Part shown: positions 1-11,640 of the stretch, piece by piece
Layout: each line of letters starts with the position of its first letter
Position numbering within the stretch: position 1 is the first letter of the stretch
NCBI GenBank assembly: GCA_009760855.2
Contig: WPIO01000003.1
Location: 4,901,001 to 4,965,000, forward strand
Direction: 5' to 3'
Source: Cristatella mucedo
Lineage: Eukaryota; Bryozoa; Phylactolaemata; Cristatellidae
DNA: 64,000 nucleotides
Made by a program: the position numbers and the translations under genes
The notes under the pieces: model-generated
Told to the model about the DNA's origin: nothing
Database searches by the model: none
What the model saw: the letters and a program-made list of their open reading frames with translations, nothing else

Positions 1-3000
1 CATACTAATTTTAAGAATTGTGGGATGGTAGCTCAACAGTATCACCTATTAGAAGAGGGAAGCCTTCTAATACGGCAACTCACCTATGGTTTTACTTGAT
101 CAGAGTTTCAGTTTTACCTTCCCATAGTTTTGAGAAATTCTCTGACATCCACGATCAAAAGTCGGCAAGGCAAGAGTCCAGTTTATCAGCGGCTGCAGCG
201 GATTCCTATGGTTTAAATGACCAATAGCTGAGTATCACCAGGTTAGAATTGATAACCCATTTCATAGGCCTTAATCAATTTTTCCACAGGTTGAGTATAA
301 ACGGGAAAAGCAAACCACTAAAGACGAAACCTTGAGAGACTCTACAGGTGACCGGTCTCGTTGGTGAGACCTGACAACCACATGGCCTAGATTGAACACT
401 ATCAAGCAAGTAGGATTTAAACCTAGCCATTGTCGTGTACGCCAGAACGATCGTGTTCTCAATAATTTATGTCAAGGCATCATGATCGATTGTATCGAAA
501 GCACCATTTTCTTTCTTACTGCATCATAAAAGCATCAATTTATTATCCTTACATACCATCTGAGAAACCATAAAGCTCAAGATATCCTCGAGCTCTATCC
601 CGAGCAAGCTTCGTATTGCCTTCTACTAATGTCCTGCTCTCTCCCACTCTCTGTCTCTTTCTTTCTGTCTCTGTCTCTGGCTCTCCCTCAAATCTCTCTC
701 CCTCCCCCACCCTCTCTCTCTCTCTCTCTCTCTTCCTCTCTCCCTCTCTTTTGTTTGTTACATCAGGATTGTTGCTCGCATGCGCCAAAAGTCAGACGTT
801 TTGTTTTGGCACCGATCACCACCTACAGTGTTGTTTCAGTCTCAGGTAGCGACTCGTCTGTTCGTCTCAGCATTTCTTCAGTGAACATACCTTTTTTGCT
901 CTGCTTGCCTTCTTTGCTCGTGTGGAAATTAGTGTATTCTAATTACTTATAGTTCAACCAAAAGATTAATTGAAAGTATTTAAACTTGATTTTTTCGCAT
1001 TAGTCAAAGGTTTACAGTTTTGCTATTTCTCTTGCTTGTCTGAGCATGACTTTCGGATTACCGTTCTTTATTTAAACTCTTCATTGCAATTTCAAAATGA
1101 CTAATACAAGAGTTTGTGGGCACGAGAATACAATTAGATCGACAATTGATGCCAATTCTACTCGAATAAAATGAAATGCTACCTTTTCAAATGAAGTAAA
1201 AGAACCGTTTTTGCTTGACTTTACAACTATGTCAACCATCCTGCACCACAATGCTCTAGGTACAATTACAATCGATTCGGTAAGAAACATGGTCTGTTGG
1301 GGTGCAAAGTATAAGTTTCTGATCAATGTCAAAAATTCATTTCTTAATATTTTGTCCAACACAATGGCTTTTTTGGGAGGCACAGAGTCTGATGCAAAGG
1401 ATATTTGATGAAGTTGTTTATGCATGGCAGCAGAAAATCAATACATCACATATGTAATAAAGTGGAAGTAGAAACTATAGGGCTTAAAAACTTCTGATGT
1501 GGGAGATGAGCTTGAGGATGAGATCGCTCGTGGTTGCCTGCAATGCTAAGATAAAAGTGGTTCGCGGAATTGAAGAAGACATCATTATGTGTGGTTTTCG
1601 CTGAATGAAAGGAGCCCAGAATGAATATGGCTATCTTTGCGATGGACCCTGTAATACCATCGACCTTTCTGACAAAAAGCCATAAGGGCCTGCTCATCTA
1701 GATCGCTTTGGGAATGAGTATGTACAGAGCTAGTCTGAAAGTGATGGCTGATTGTAGACACTAGCATGTTGCTATTGCTTATCCGAGGTAAAGTAATATT
1801 TTATTTAATATCGCTTACATTGCTAAGATATATTGGGATTTACTATAGTATTCCACTTCACTTTTAAAGAAACATGAAACATGATGGTTATATCAACTAT
1901 ATCAATGTCAAAAAGATGAGAAAGTCTAATAAATCAATCGTACCTTTAAGTTAGAGCTGCTCTTAAAGTTTTTTAAGTACAAACTAGCAAAGATTATTGC
2001 GATGGTACGCCCAACCTGTAGAGGTCATGCTTTGCTACGCAACTAACCTCTGAACTTGGGAAGAAAGGTCGTTGATTCCAAATACTCGTCTTCTTCATCT
2101 TAAAGTTTAAATAGCAATTACAGTCGATTTTGAACATTAAAGACGTTTTACCGCGGTCTTGAGCACAACTATCGAATAAAAAAGAGCTGTTTATGCAGCA
2201 ATACTATGGGAAGATTCAAACAGTCTGGATAAATCATCTAATCACGGAACAGCTTGGATGTAAACGAAGGCTTATCAAGCTTTACCAGCCAACCAGTAGT
2301 ATAAAAAGTTACTTAAGATAAACTATTCTCACAAACGCATCTGAGTACATACAATTCCGAGTAGACATTACCCAGTGTTCTCCAATCTATTTATATCGTA
2401 TCAATCACTGCTTTTTTTCTAGCATTAAAATAGACATCATTGGAGGAATTACCTAAGCATAGCAAGTCTGTATTTTATATTTACATTTTGTTCTTGATTA
2501 CTATTTCCTTAATAAACGGAGCAGCTGCTGTGTATAGGTCCTCAAGAGCAAGTGCTTAGATTGCAGCATGGTGTAAAAAATAAGTTATATTTTGCATTTG
2601 ATAACATATCTAGTTTTAAAACTGAATTTTAAGTCCATTTTGTTTAGTGATGTTTACAAATCTATTTTTCCATTAAATATTGTCGAAAAGTTGCACTAGG
2701 CAATCTAATGTTGGTCAAAATTGAAAAGTATACTCTTTAAAAATTCACACTGGAATTGTATTACATTTAAAGATAGCTCGAACACATCCCTAAAGAGCCT
2801 AAGGTGCTAAAAAATTGCATAAAGGGTAATTTCTATTCGCTATTTAAAACCAATATCTTTATACGGAAAATCTCTATCGGATCTAAAATTATTTCTTGTG
2901 CAAATGGTACACTATTAGTGTCTTGTTTAATTTTATCAGATACTGCCATTGCCTAAATTTCAAGAATAACGGGCTAAGAAAGTGCTGGTACTGTTTCCAC

Positions 3001-3430
3001 CTCTGTAAAGCTCCGTGTTTGTGGAACCTTAAGGACTTTAATTACTCCGAAGACAATTTAAGTGTGTCATTGGCCTAAAGCTCGAGATACTTGATGTTGT
3101 GGGTAAATATAGAGAAAATGCTCCAAAAATTGTGTCTCATAGTTCGATAATTAATCTACGAAATGCATCTCCAAATCAAACATACTGGAATGTGATCATC
3201 AACTTCGACAATGTATTCTACATACAAAACAATCTGATGCGACCATGATGGAAACCGAAAGTTGCGAATGCAACATCAAAATCTTAGCTATATCAGCAGG
3301 ACATGTGACTTGCTGAGTCACTGGTTAGACACAGTAACATTGGCAAACATGTCAATAGATCGTCCGGGCACATGTTTAAATCTTTCTAAGGCTCCATTTA
3401 AAGAGTAGCTTTGGCCTATGTAAATTCAAT
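1..3430. other. Unassigned sequence, no gene recognised
   Basis: No coding exon, RNA gene or repeat copy was recognised here, apart from a pyrimidine-rich simple repeat near 640-752. The open frames present are short or antisense to simple sequence. One minus-strand open stretch (1081 to about 1400) follows an acceptor-like pyrimidine-AG near 1404, but it shows no recognisable domain and no good donor. Confidence 0.5.
640..752. repeat. Pyrimidine-rich (TC)n simple repeat
   Basis: A CT-rich tract with a pure (TC)n core at about 712-734. The overlapping Ser/Leu-rich frames on plus and Arg/Glu-rich frame on minus are simple translations of this tract, not genes. Confidence 0.9.
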
Positions 3431-3439
3431 AATTCTTAC

Positions 3440-4540
3440 ACATAGTTAATAACAATAATCAAAATACGTGTATTATAAAACGAAGAGAACTTTTACCTTT
3501 TGTTGGTGCTTTACGATTGCTGCGAAGGAAGCACGAATTAAATGGATAGTAGTAGCATGCACAATAAATGACAAGAATAACAAGGTTAGGGATGGAATGC
3601 GAAAGATCAGCATGCAAGTATGGTTAGCTGCAGAATTCACTGTGTCATCAGGCATATACACACTCACGGCAAATTACACTGAGAAACTAAGTGCTGGGAC
3701 AAATAGACGCGTTTAAAAAAAAATTTAATGTGGTCAAGTTAAGAGATGTCGTGATGTGAGTGGATAGTGAGTTCCATGCTTTGGGGCATACCAATTAAAG
3801 GCTCAGTCTCCAAGGATCTTGAGCTTTGTATGAAGTATATGAAAAAAGTTAGATTCTGAACATTGGGTGGACAATTTTTAGTCTGGTAGGGGAGTTGGTC
3901 TGATAGGTAACTTGGCGCCGAAGAATAAAGAACCCTGAAGGTCAGTCACAAAATTTTTAAGTCAATTCATAGCTTGACTGGGAGCCTGTGCAGGTCTGCA
4001 GTAAGTGGTGAGATGTGGCAGATGTGACGCTCACAACAGCCAAGCCTAGATGCACAGTTTTGCCGCAGCTGGAAACGATTGAGTGCACAGGCCGACAGGC
4101 TAGCAAGCACACTGTTACAGAAGTAAAGACGGCCCTTAAAAAAATGCAGGCATAATTTGGACGTCGTATTCTCGTCTAAACAGCCCGAATTTTATTGTTT
4201 GTATGTACGTAAAAATAGGCGAACTTAACTGTGGAGTTGATGGGGTCTTCTAATTAACGGTCACTTTGTTTATCAAGCACGATATTACTCACGATTCAAT
4301 CGCATTTCCATTTGCGGCAAATGTACAGCGCCTAGTAAGAGATTGAGTTCTCTGAAGGCTCTTTATCAAGTGCGTTATTAATATTTGTATTAAAAATACT
4401 TTGGAACATGACACCTAGATTTATTGCAGATTCGACAGGACAGGCTAGCACAGCCGGTTGTGAGCGTTAGGCTTTCCAATATCTGACCAATGCTTATTTT
4501 GTCATTTAAATCAGAAGATCTTCGGATGATCCTTAAACGT
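3440..4540 (-). mobile_element. L2-A LINE, 3' portion (interrupted)
   Basis: Read on the minus strand, this is the 3' UTR and C-terminal part of the RT ORF of the L2-A family. It lines up with the better preserved copy at 62630-64000 through the 'atgcacaataaatgacaaga' 3' UTR block, the 'ggtctgcagtaagtggtgag' block and the 'gtggagttgatgggg' block. The frame is destroyed by stops and indels, so it is an old 5'-truncated copy. At 4263-4403 it is split by a shorter plus-strand L2-A tail. Confidence 0.8.
4263..4403 (+). mobile_element. L2-A 3'-tail insertion with target duplication
   Basis: A plus-strand L2-A 3' end of about 129 bp (4269-4397) interrupts a minus-strand L2-A copy. It contains the 'catttgcggcaaatgtacagcgcctag' type tail and ends in a degenerate (ATT)n. 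ACTTTG occurs directly on both sides (4263-4268 and 4398-4403). Removing the insert restores the uninterrupted family sequence 'ggtcactttggaacatgac'. This is a severely 5'-truncated retrotransposition event. Confidence 0.8.
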
Positions 4541-5265
4541 TAGCCCACCTGCAGTTTAACATGCAGAGTCACTTGATTATTTAATGAGACTATTGAGTGC
4601 TGTTTCGGTCGGCTATCGTTTCACATTGTAAGGGCATTTGGACTACTACTGAAAAATATCCGTACTTAGGGGCACCATTTATAAGGAACATTTTAGCATT
4701 AACTTTGATAGGTATTGGTTATCACCGTTTCTAGTTCGTGCACTCTTTACTTGTCCAGCATTTTAATTGGAATAACGATGTAGTAGGCATAACAGTGATT
4801 CGTCTGGAATTATTATTGCATTCCGAATTTACTACTGTCTCATTTAGATTAGCTTAGTTAGTTGAGTCAGACGATTTAAGACAGGTGATCAAGAAAGAGT
4901 TAAAACCCCGTAGCACCAAAAAACTTCGGCTTTCATTATCCTAATCTTTCGGAGCCCCCTATAGTCCTGAGAGCAACTACCCGATTGGAGTTCACATTGC
5001 CTGGTGTTGCTAATTTTGAGCACGTCGATACCCTCTGAGAGAGCTGGAGGAAGCCCTAATCTGGAGTCCTGAAGAGTAGAGTGAATACGGTCCATTCTTG
5101 CGGTACATTATATGCAAAATGGTTTGTTAAAACGAAAAAGTCCTTATTTCAAAGTTAGGAATTTTGCTCTTGACTTAATAGCCTGCCTAATAGAATACAA
5201 TTCATGGTTAATGGCTGTCAAAAGAAATTGAATTCAAATGAGGAACTGAGAAGTTCTGCACTTAC
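4541..5265. other. Unassigned sequence
   Basis: No repeat copy or convincing exon. An acceptor-like pyrimidine tract-AG occurs on the minus strand near 5072, followed by a short open frame, but nothing identifies it. Confidence 0.4.
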
Positions 5266-5658
5266 CGCATACGAATGGCGATACTGGTTGGGATACAAAG
5301 CTTAGAGTATGCGTTCTATTGTTTGTCTTGAAGAAGCAATACAAGTATTTTTTTTCCACAACCAAATTTCGCCATTTTACCAAAACCTTTACAGTCAGCT
5401 GTGAAGGATTAGTTTCCTGATTTAGAAATACTTGGCAGGATCTTAGCATTGCATTATATTTTTCAGCGACATGTGAGATATCTTTGATACCACATAATGT
5501 AATCCAACGGTCCACATTCGGCTCTTCTTCATCGGAATTCGCATATAATAACTTTAGCTCAATGGGATCAACGTCTGTGTTACGAATCCATTTAAAGATG
5601 CACGTAAACTCTAGCACTGCTTTTTGTGGTACACAACTAGGCATTTTCAGTTCAGTAT
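5266..5658 (-). CDS. Candidate internal exon, Ig-like extracellular domain
   Basis: The minus strand has an open stretch bounded by an acceptor (TTTCAATTGTAG, AG at 5660-5659) and a consensus donor (TATGCG|GTAAGT, GT starting at 5265). The exon is 393 nt, exactly 131 codons. It begins with 2 nt and ends with 1 nt of a codon, making it a phase 1-1 exon, as is usual for immunoglobulin-domain exons. Seen in the residues: an early Cys in a hydrophobic strand (LEFTCIF), a LKLLY strand about 15 residues later, and a late LVKW...KKYLYCFF that could be the F strand with the second Cys. Three more Cys lie between or after these. Family assignment is inference; molluscan FREP-type receptors have similar exons. 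It could also be a chance open frame between cryptic splice sites. No neighbouring exon of the same gene was identified. Confidence 0.4.
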
Positions 5659-5819
5659 CTACAATTGAAATACTAATAGTTTCAAATATTTTTCATTACT
5701 TTTTAACAGTCCAATAGCATATAAAAATATGATATGGCATGGCTATATAGAGTTCCTTGTTAGACATTCTGATGTGTCAGCAAGAGCGTACTTCAAAATA
5801 AACCTGGCGTTAATGGGAA

Positions 5820-6365
5820 AACTAAGTGGAAGTGTTTACGAGCACCTTAGATTGATCTCACACCAACCGTCTCCGACATGCACTGGCTCCCAATCTACCA
5901 GTTGATAGACTTCAAAATAGTGTCACTTACTTGTTGGTTGTTTCGTTCTCTTGTTCCCCGATAGCTATCTGAAATACTATCTCAAACCGGCTTAAAATGA
6001 AAAAAAATTGAAGTTCTGGCTCAAATCGTGTAGCCACACCTCATACGAGTTTAATAGTGATTTAAGAAAACTTCTGTAGTTCTCATGCTCCCGAAGCCTG
6101 GAACGTATTACCAGTGCACTTCCCAACGTCCATTAGGGGCAAACAAATCAAAATTAGCTGACATGCACCGGTTCATACTAGAACTTCGTCGGTTTTGTTG
6201 AGGTTAGTTCTTCGTATGCACATACCTGCTTAGGCGGTGCCTGTTGTTGAGGATTTGAACAGCAATCATTTGACAGTGCTTTCTATGCAACATATGTAAA
6301 GTGCCTCAAACGAGATTTAGCTCTCTGAGGGCAATTTAAAAAGTGTTATCATTATTTGAGAGCAC
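5820..6365 (+). mobile_element. Diverged L2-A-like LINE 3' end
   Basis: Plus-strand remnant of the RT C-terminus: a DMHWLPIYQLIDFKI-like segment near 5877-5922, then 'ctcatgctcccgaagcctgga' (equivalent of APKAWNSLP). The 3' UTR ends in 'gtaaagtgcctcaaacgaga...ctctgagggcaatttaaaaagtg'. The hairpin stem is GTGCC/GGCA rather than GCGCC/GGCGC, which marks a different subfamily. Confidence 0.75.
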
Positions 6366-7277
6366 AGAGGAGGTTGAATAAGTCGGCTTGCCATGGCAGA
6401 TTGTGAGACCTTTCAGAAAACTGTAATACATTGATTGAAGGCCTACTTAGTGAAGACGACTGATTTAGAGGCATGGTGGGTATGTCATAAACGTGAGACA
6501 TGACAAGCCTTTATGATTTTTTGCCAGTTAAGATGACAAAGGGCACATTCAATCAGTACTAAATAAAGGTTATTGTGATAATCTGGATACCATCTCTCGA
6601 AATCGTGTTCTACTTTGACTGCCTAATTCGTATCAAAGCCGGACCTGATTTCGGCCATGTTCCTTAGTTGACGTAAGTTGATTTGAAAGTGAAGGAAATG
6701 CTCCCGTCTAATGAATGTTCGCCGAGCAATTTATGCCGAGTTTGTTTTTATTTTGAATCTGAAATTCTCGCCCGATGGGCAATACATCCTCAAGAATTAT
6801 CAGTATTATTCTTGGCAACGCCATTGACCGGCCTGTTCTATCGAGTACTGGATTAAATGGACTATCTGGCTGACCATATCTTTGTGCAACACACAGTCTT
6901 CTATTACTTTTAAAATATGTAAGAAACATTCCTAATACCATGTTTTAGTGTATTAAGGAATCATTTGACAACAGATGCAATAATCTATCACCTTTAACTT
7001 GTCACTGTATAAGATATATCTAACACTCATTCGATTATCTGTACAACAGTTTTCTCTTCCTCAGTCTGGGAGGTAGTCACGTAACTTGGAGCACTTAACA
7101 ACACACATCATCTGCCGATTTCGAAACGATTTCTTTTTTTACTCATGTGCACGATCGCACCTCCGACACAGGTCCCACAATGAATCTTATGTTCTCGAAC
7201 AATTGAATGATAAGGCCCCAATCGCCGAATAAAGCAGCTCTCACCAATATGAGATCTAATTAAGTGTGTGTATGTCC
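6366..7277. other. Unassigned sequence
   Basis: Nothing recognised. The minus-strand open frame at 6708-6941 has no visible domain. Confidence 0.4.
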
Positions 7278-7560
7278 ATCTGTAATTCCACAAAGTCATA
7301 ATGACCATGTAGGTGTTACTCAGGCGAGTTTTGTAGAGCTCAATCACACCCTAAGCGGCTTTTGGTATACATTCGGTAGCCGACAGACTTCGTCTCAAAC
7401 AACAAAGAGAAAGGGAGAAGCATAGCAGAGTCAGGAGAGCAGTTGAGGTAGTGAGTAGCATAGGAGCTATAGCATACGTAGCATAGCAGCAGCTATGGAC
7501 CGCTGAAAAGGATGTGCCACAGTCGGCAGTAGGAGAGAAGTTTTTGGTCTACTCTTCTTA
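7278..7560 (-). mobile_element. L2-B LINE 3' end
   Basis: Matches the 3' end of the long L2-B copy at 25640-28885 in reverse orientation: 'agacttcgtctc', 'gagtcaggagagcagttgaggtagtgagtag', 'accgctgaaaaggatg' and 'cggcagtaggagag' are shared. The 3' extremity lies at the left, near 7278 (complement of TTACAGATGGA). It is truncated before any recognisable coding region. Confidence 0.75.
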
Positions 7561-8599
7561 ACGTCTCTAATTGTAAGAGAATCGCGAAAACTCCTTAGGG
7601 TTGAGGGTGATGTTTTGCTATCGAAATTATTCTCTTTGCTCCAGTAATAAATTTTTCTGCTGACTTTTCGTCGCCTGTAGAGTCTTTGAAGATGACACTA
7701 ACCGACATTCCTTACAATGTTGAAGAGAAAGCACCTTGACGAATAGTACCCACACCAGCCAATGGTGGTGCAGCCGCCTGCAGTTGCACCTCGGTACGAG
7801 GTTGGATACCTCAAAGCGAACGACTCCGAGGTCAGTGTTTTTGTAGTAGCTTCAAGCTGAGACTCTAAAACATCCACTTGCAGCCTCCCTGCTTGAGTAA
7901 GTTGTTGTAATTCTTACTTTATTGAACCAGAAGAGGATTAAACGTAGTAGAGTATTGTTGAGTATCTCCACTAATAGATTTTCCCAAAAATAAAGGCACT
8001 ATCTCACAAAGCATCTTTGGCTAAGCACATGGCCTGCTCTTTCAAATATGACATGTAGTTTATCACGTAAGCTAAATAAGTTTTGCCGACTAAACATAAG
8101 CTTAAGGAAGCATACAAATGTCGTCTTCTGTCCCCCCGACCTACCTACGATGACAACTGTAGATTTTACAAAGATATACTGGATCAAATCTAGTTTCATA
8201 AATTAAATCTGTAAACAGAAAATTCACTTCTTCAAAATTGTATGCTAAAGTCGACCTTGAAATGTGGGACCAACAGCTCAATCTATGTATCATTCTACAA
8301 ATGGATACATGCCAAAGTGCTATCAAGTTTAAGAAAAATGAATAGTGGTGCTGATCATCTGGTTGTCCCTGGGAGCTTTTGTCAGTGTAGTCTAGGCAGT
8401 ACTTAGTTCCATTTCCTCTGCACATTATTCATGAATGCCAGAACCAATGCCATCAAATAAATCTCGATTGATAAATCGCATAGATCATAACCATAATGAT
8501 ACATTTGATAGCACCTTCAGTGAACCTAATATCTTTCTAGGAAATTTTCATTGGTTACACATGAAACAAGATCAAATAAGTAATATTATCACATATCTG
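7561..8599. other. Unassigned sequence
   Basis: No family match was recognised. Two overlapping minus-strand open frames at 7999-8425 lack recognisable domains. Confidence 0.4.
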
Positions 8600-10085
8600 T
8601 CAACAAGCCTAATGAGTGATTAAAAGTGACCAGGATAAGGTCTGAATGCAAATACGGTAAGTGGCAGCATGTCTAGTGTCATCACCTACACGAAGACAAA
8701 AGGACGACCCTCGAAAGGCTGTTATAAACAGATGCATATTTAAATTTAATAATGGCAGGGGGCGTAGTGGGGTCCACCGGAAGTGACTTTGAGGCTTTAA
8801 GAGCATAAGAACTAAACACATCGAATTTGAAGGATTTGGGGTTAGCTTACAGTGTGGGTGAAATATTTAATTCAGAAAAGTGGTTATTACGATGCTTATC
8901 CCGGTGGAGGTGTACATCTGATAGGTGGGGTAGAGAAAAACAAAGAAGGGACCTAAGAGTGAGTCACTAAACCTTAAAAATGAGGCTCCGCTTGATTGGG
9001 AGCAAGTTCAGGTCGGCGAGAAGAGGTGTAATGTAGCAGCTGCGATTAGTTACGAAAGAATAGCCTAGCTGCAGAGTCTTAGAGCAATTGTAAGGGCCTG
9101 TGAACAAGTGCCAGTAGACCAGCAAACACTGAGTTACAGCAGTCAAGACAGATGTTCGGGAATAAATGAAGCAATTTAGATTACTTATCCCTCTTTACAA
9201 ATCCCAAATTTTAGCACTTTTGCGGAAAGTTGACACACTTGACTTATGGAGCTGATGCGGCCGCACAATAAAAAGTCACTTTGAAAACGACCCTGAAATT
9301 CCTGAAGATTCATTAGGAGATATGCTGACAGAGCTGACTTTGAGCTTTTAGCTGTTTAATTTTTGAATGTCACTACGTTTTCCTTAAAACTAGCTGGATT
9401 TGCATAATTCATTTAACGACACTTTACCGCCAGCCGTGTTAGAGTCATATAAACTTACAGTAGGGAAGTTAAGTGCATTCGACTAGCAGTAAAGCTGGAA
9501 AGGATTAAAGCAGAGGTACAACTGAGTAAAATCCACATGGAAGTAAAAACATAGATCGATCCTGTCAATGCATTCAGCCAGGGAAAGGTATATACCATGA
9601 AAAGGAGCTAGACCAAGCCCAGAGCCCTGAGGCCCTCCTTACTTTAAACATTCATTCAACGATCTGTTTCCATGCACTGGAGTCTCCTGCTGAGATAGGG
9701 ATTGCACCATTCCGATGCAGCACCAGGGATGCCCAGGACAGATAAGAAAAGCTCTACAAGGACTCGGTGACTGATAGCATTGAAAGCCGTCGAAAGATTG
9801 AGCAAAGCAAGCAGAGAGAAAATGCTATGTCAGCATTCCTATGATGGTCTTTACACTCTCCATGAAATGCTGACTTTGTGGTGTGATAAGCTCTATATCC
9901 AGACAAAAACGTAGCAGCATCGTTCAAATGGTTCAAGTCGTAAGTTCATCCGGTCAGCCACGACTCGTTAGAGTATCTTCAATTGGAGCATTAGATAGCA
10001 GTCAGGTGGCCCAGTTTATCTTGGTAGTGTATTCTTTAGTTCTTACTACAACCTTTTAAAGGTGAAGGGACATGACGTACGGATA
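8600..10085 (-). mobile_element. L2-A LINE, 3' UTR to mid-RT
   Basis: On the minus strand this runs from the 3' UTR (left, 'gtaagtggcagcatgtctag') through the RT C-terminus ('gtcggcgagaagaggtgtaatg'; 'cagtagaccagcaaacactg') to RT core blocks ('ctgctgagatagggattg...'; 'gattgagcaaagcaagcagaga'). All frames are interrupted. It has the same order of blocks as 10194-11640 and 62630-64000. Confidence 0.8.
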
Positions 10086-10099
10086 ATAATATATTTTTT

Positions 10100-10193
10100 T
10101 CGAAACCTGGGTGTCATGTTCCGAAGTGACCTCTCGTTGGACGACCACATCAGGTCCACAGCACAAACAGCCTACTTTCAGCTACATAATCAA
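10100..10193 (+). mobile_element. Short plus-strand L2-A RT fragment
   Basis: Encodes the NLGVMF.SDLSLDDHI..T..TAYFQLHN block of L2-A on the plus strand, wedged between two minus-strand copies. The same block is also present in minus orientation inside the copy to its right (near 10470-10560), so it is an extra fragment and not a simple inversion of that copy. Confidence 0.75.
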
Positions 10194-11640
10194 GCGACCT
10201 GAAAGTGAGTCTCAAAACCCTCAATCGGATTCTCCACCTGACGGGTATCAAGCTCAGGTCGAGGAGAAGAGGTGTGATGTGCCAATGTCAATGCTTATGA
10301 CAGAATAGCCTTGCTGCAGAGTTTTTTGCCAGCTATAAGGGCCTGTTTGTATGTGCCGGTTGACCATCAATCACTGAGTTAAAATAGTCAAGACAAAATG
10401 CCAGAAATGCATGGATCAATTTATTCGAGTCATCAATTTTTAAAGATACCGAATATCAGTGACCTAGCCGACAGTAGACATTCTAGATTTATTGAGCTGA
10501 TGTTGTCATCCAATCGCAGGTCACTTTGAACATGACCCTGAAGTGCCGTTAGATTCAACTTGATATATGGTGACAGAAATGAGTTTGAGGGTTAGAGTTT
10601 CAAATTTTTGAAAGTCGATGGGTTTTCTCCATACCTAGTAGGATTTCATCGTTTACTTAAAGATACTTCACCACCAGCAGTGTACGAATAATATAAACAT
10701 ACAGTAAGGGAGTTTAGTGCTTTTGATTTGCAGTAAAGCTTGGAAGGATTCAAGCAGATCTACAACTAATTGTAATCCACATAGAAGTAAAATCATATGT
10801 TGATCCGGGCAATGAGGTAGGTCACAAGATAGAGGTGTATACAGTGAACAGAGCAGGACCAAGCAGAGACCCCTGAGGCACTATATACTGATCTGCGTCT
10901 ATTAAAATCATTACACTGGTGTCTCCTGCTGAGATAGGGCCAGTACCATTCCAGTGCAGCACCAGTGATGCATAGGGCATATGAGAAAAGCTCGAAAAAC
11001 GACTCGGTGACTGAAGGTATCGAAAGCAGTCGAAAGATTGGACAAAGCAAGCAGAGAGAACATGCCAAGTCTGCATTCCCACGACAATCTTTACACTATC
11101 GAAGAAATTCAGACTCTGAGTGATTATAAGCTCTAAATCCAGATATGAAATAACTAGCAAGGATGGAATTTTTAATAAACGAGTTCAGCCGATCTGCCAC
11201 AACTCGTTGCAGATTATTTAATTGAAACGGTATTGTGGGTACTGGGAAGAAGTTGCCCATGTTTTCTTGGTAGAGCTTTCCGGAGTTTTGGCATTGTAGC
11301 AAACCTTTTTGAATGGTGCTGCGAAATTAAATGTGGTTTATAACATTTTTGTGATGTTAGTCTTGGATTGATGTTAGTTATGCAAGACTGATATTTATTA
11401 TGCAATCATTTGCAACCTAATGCATACCATGAAGAAGTAGGGCAGTCGGAATATCGTGTAAAACAGTCGTTATCTGCTTTGACTTGGATATGAATGCCAG
11501 AATGAGGCCATCCGTGACCTCCTCGAATACGTTTAGTCGCTGTTTGGAAATGAACGTCCCTATCCGGATCAAAAGCAAACGTACGTTATGTGCATTAATA
11601 ATTTCACCCATCATCTCTACAAACTATCATCTCTGTTCAA
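10194..11640 (-). mobile_element. L2-A LINE, RT region
   Basis: Minus-strand copy that begins at the left with the RT C-terminal block ('ggagaagaggtgtgatgtgc') and extends past the 'gctgagatagggccagtacc' core block. It continues to the N-terminal RT blocks near 11160-11300 (equivalent of FLSQTLERVVADQLN) and 11420-11560 (equivalent of SDLVLKF and TVLL). Many stops; non-functional. Paralogous to 8600-10085 but reaching further 5'. Confidence 0.8.

Noticed and set aside
549-952. Ser/Leu-rich and Arg/Glu-rich frames
   Set aside because: Simple translations of a (TC)n-rich tract.
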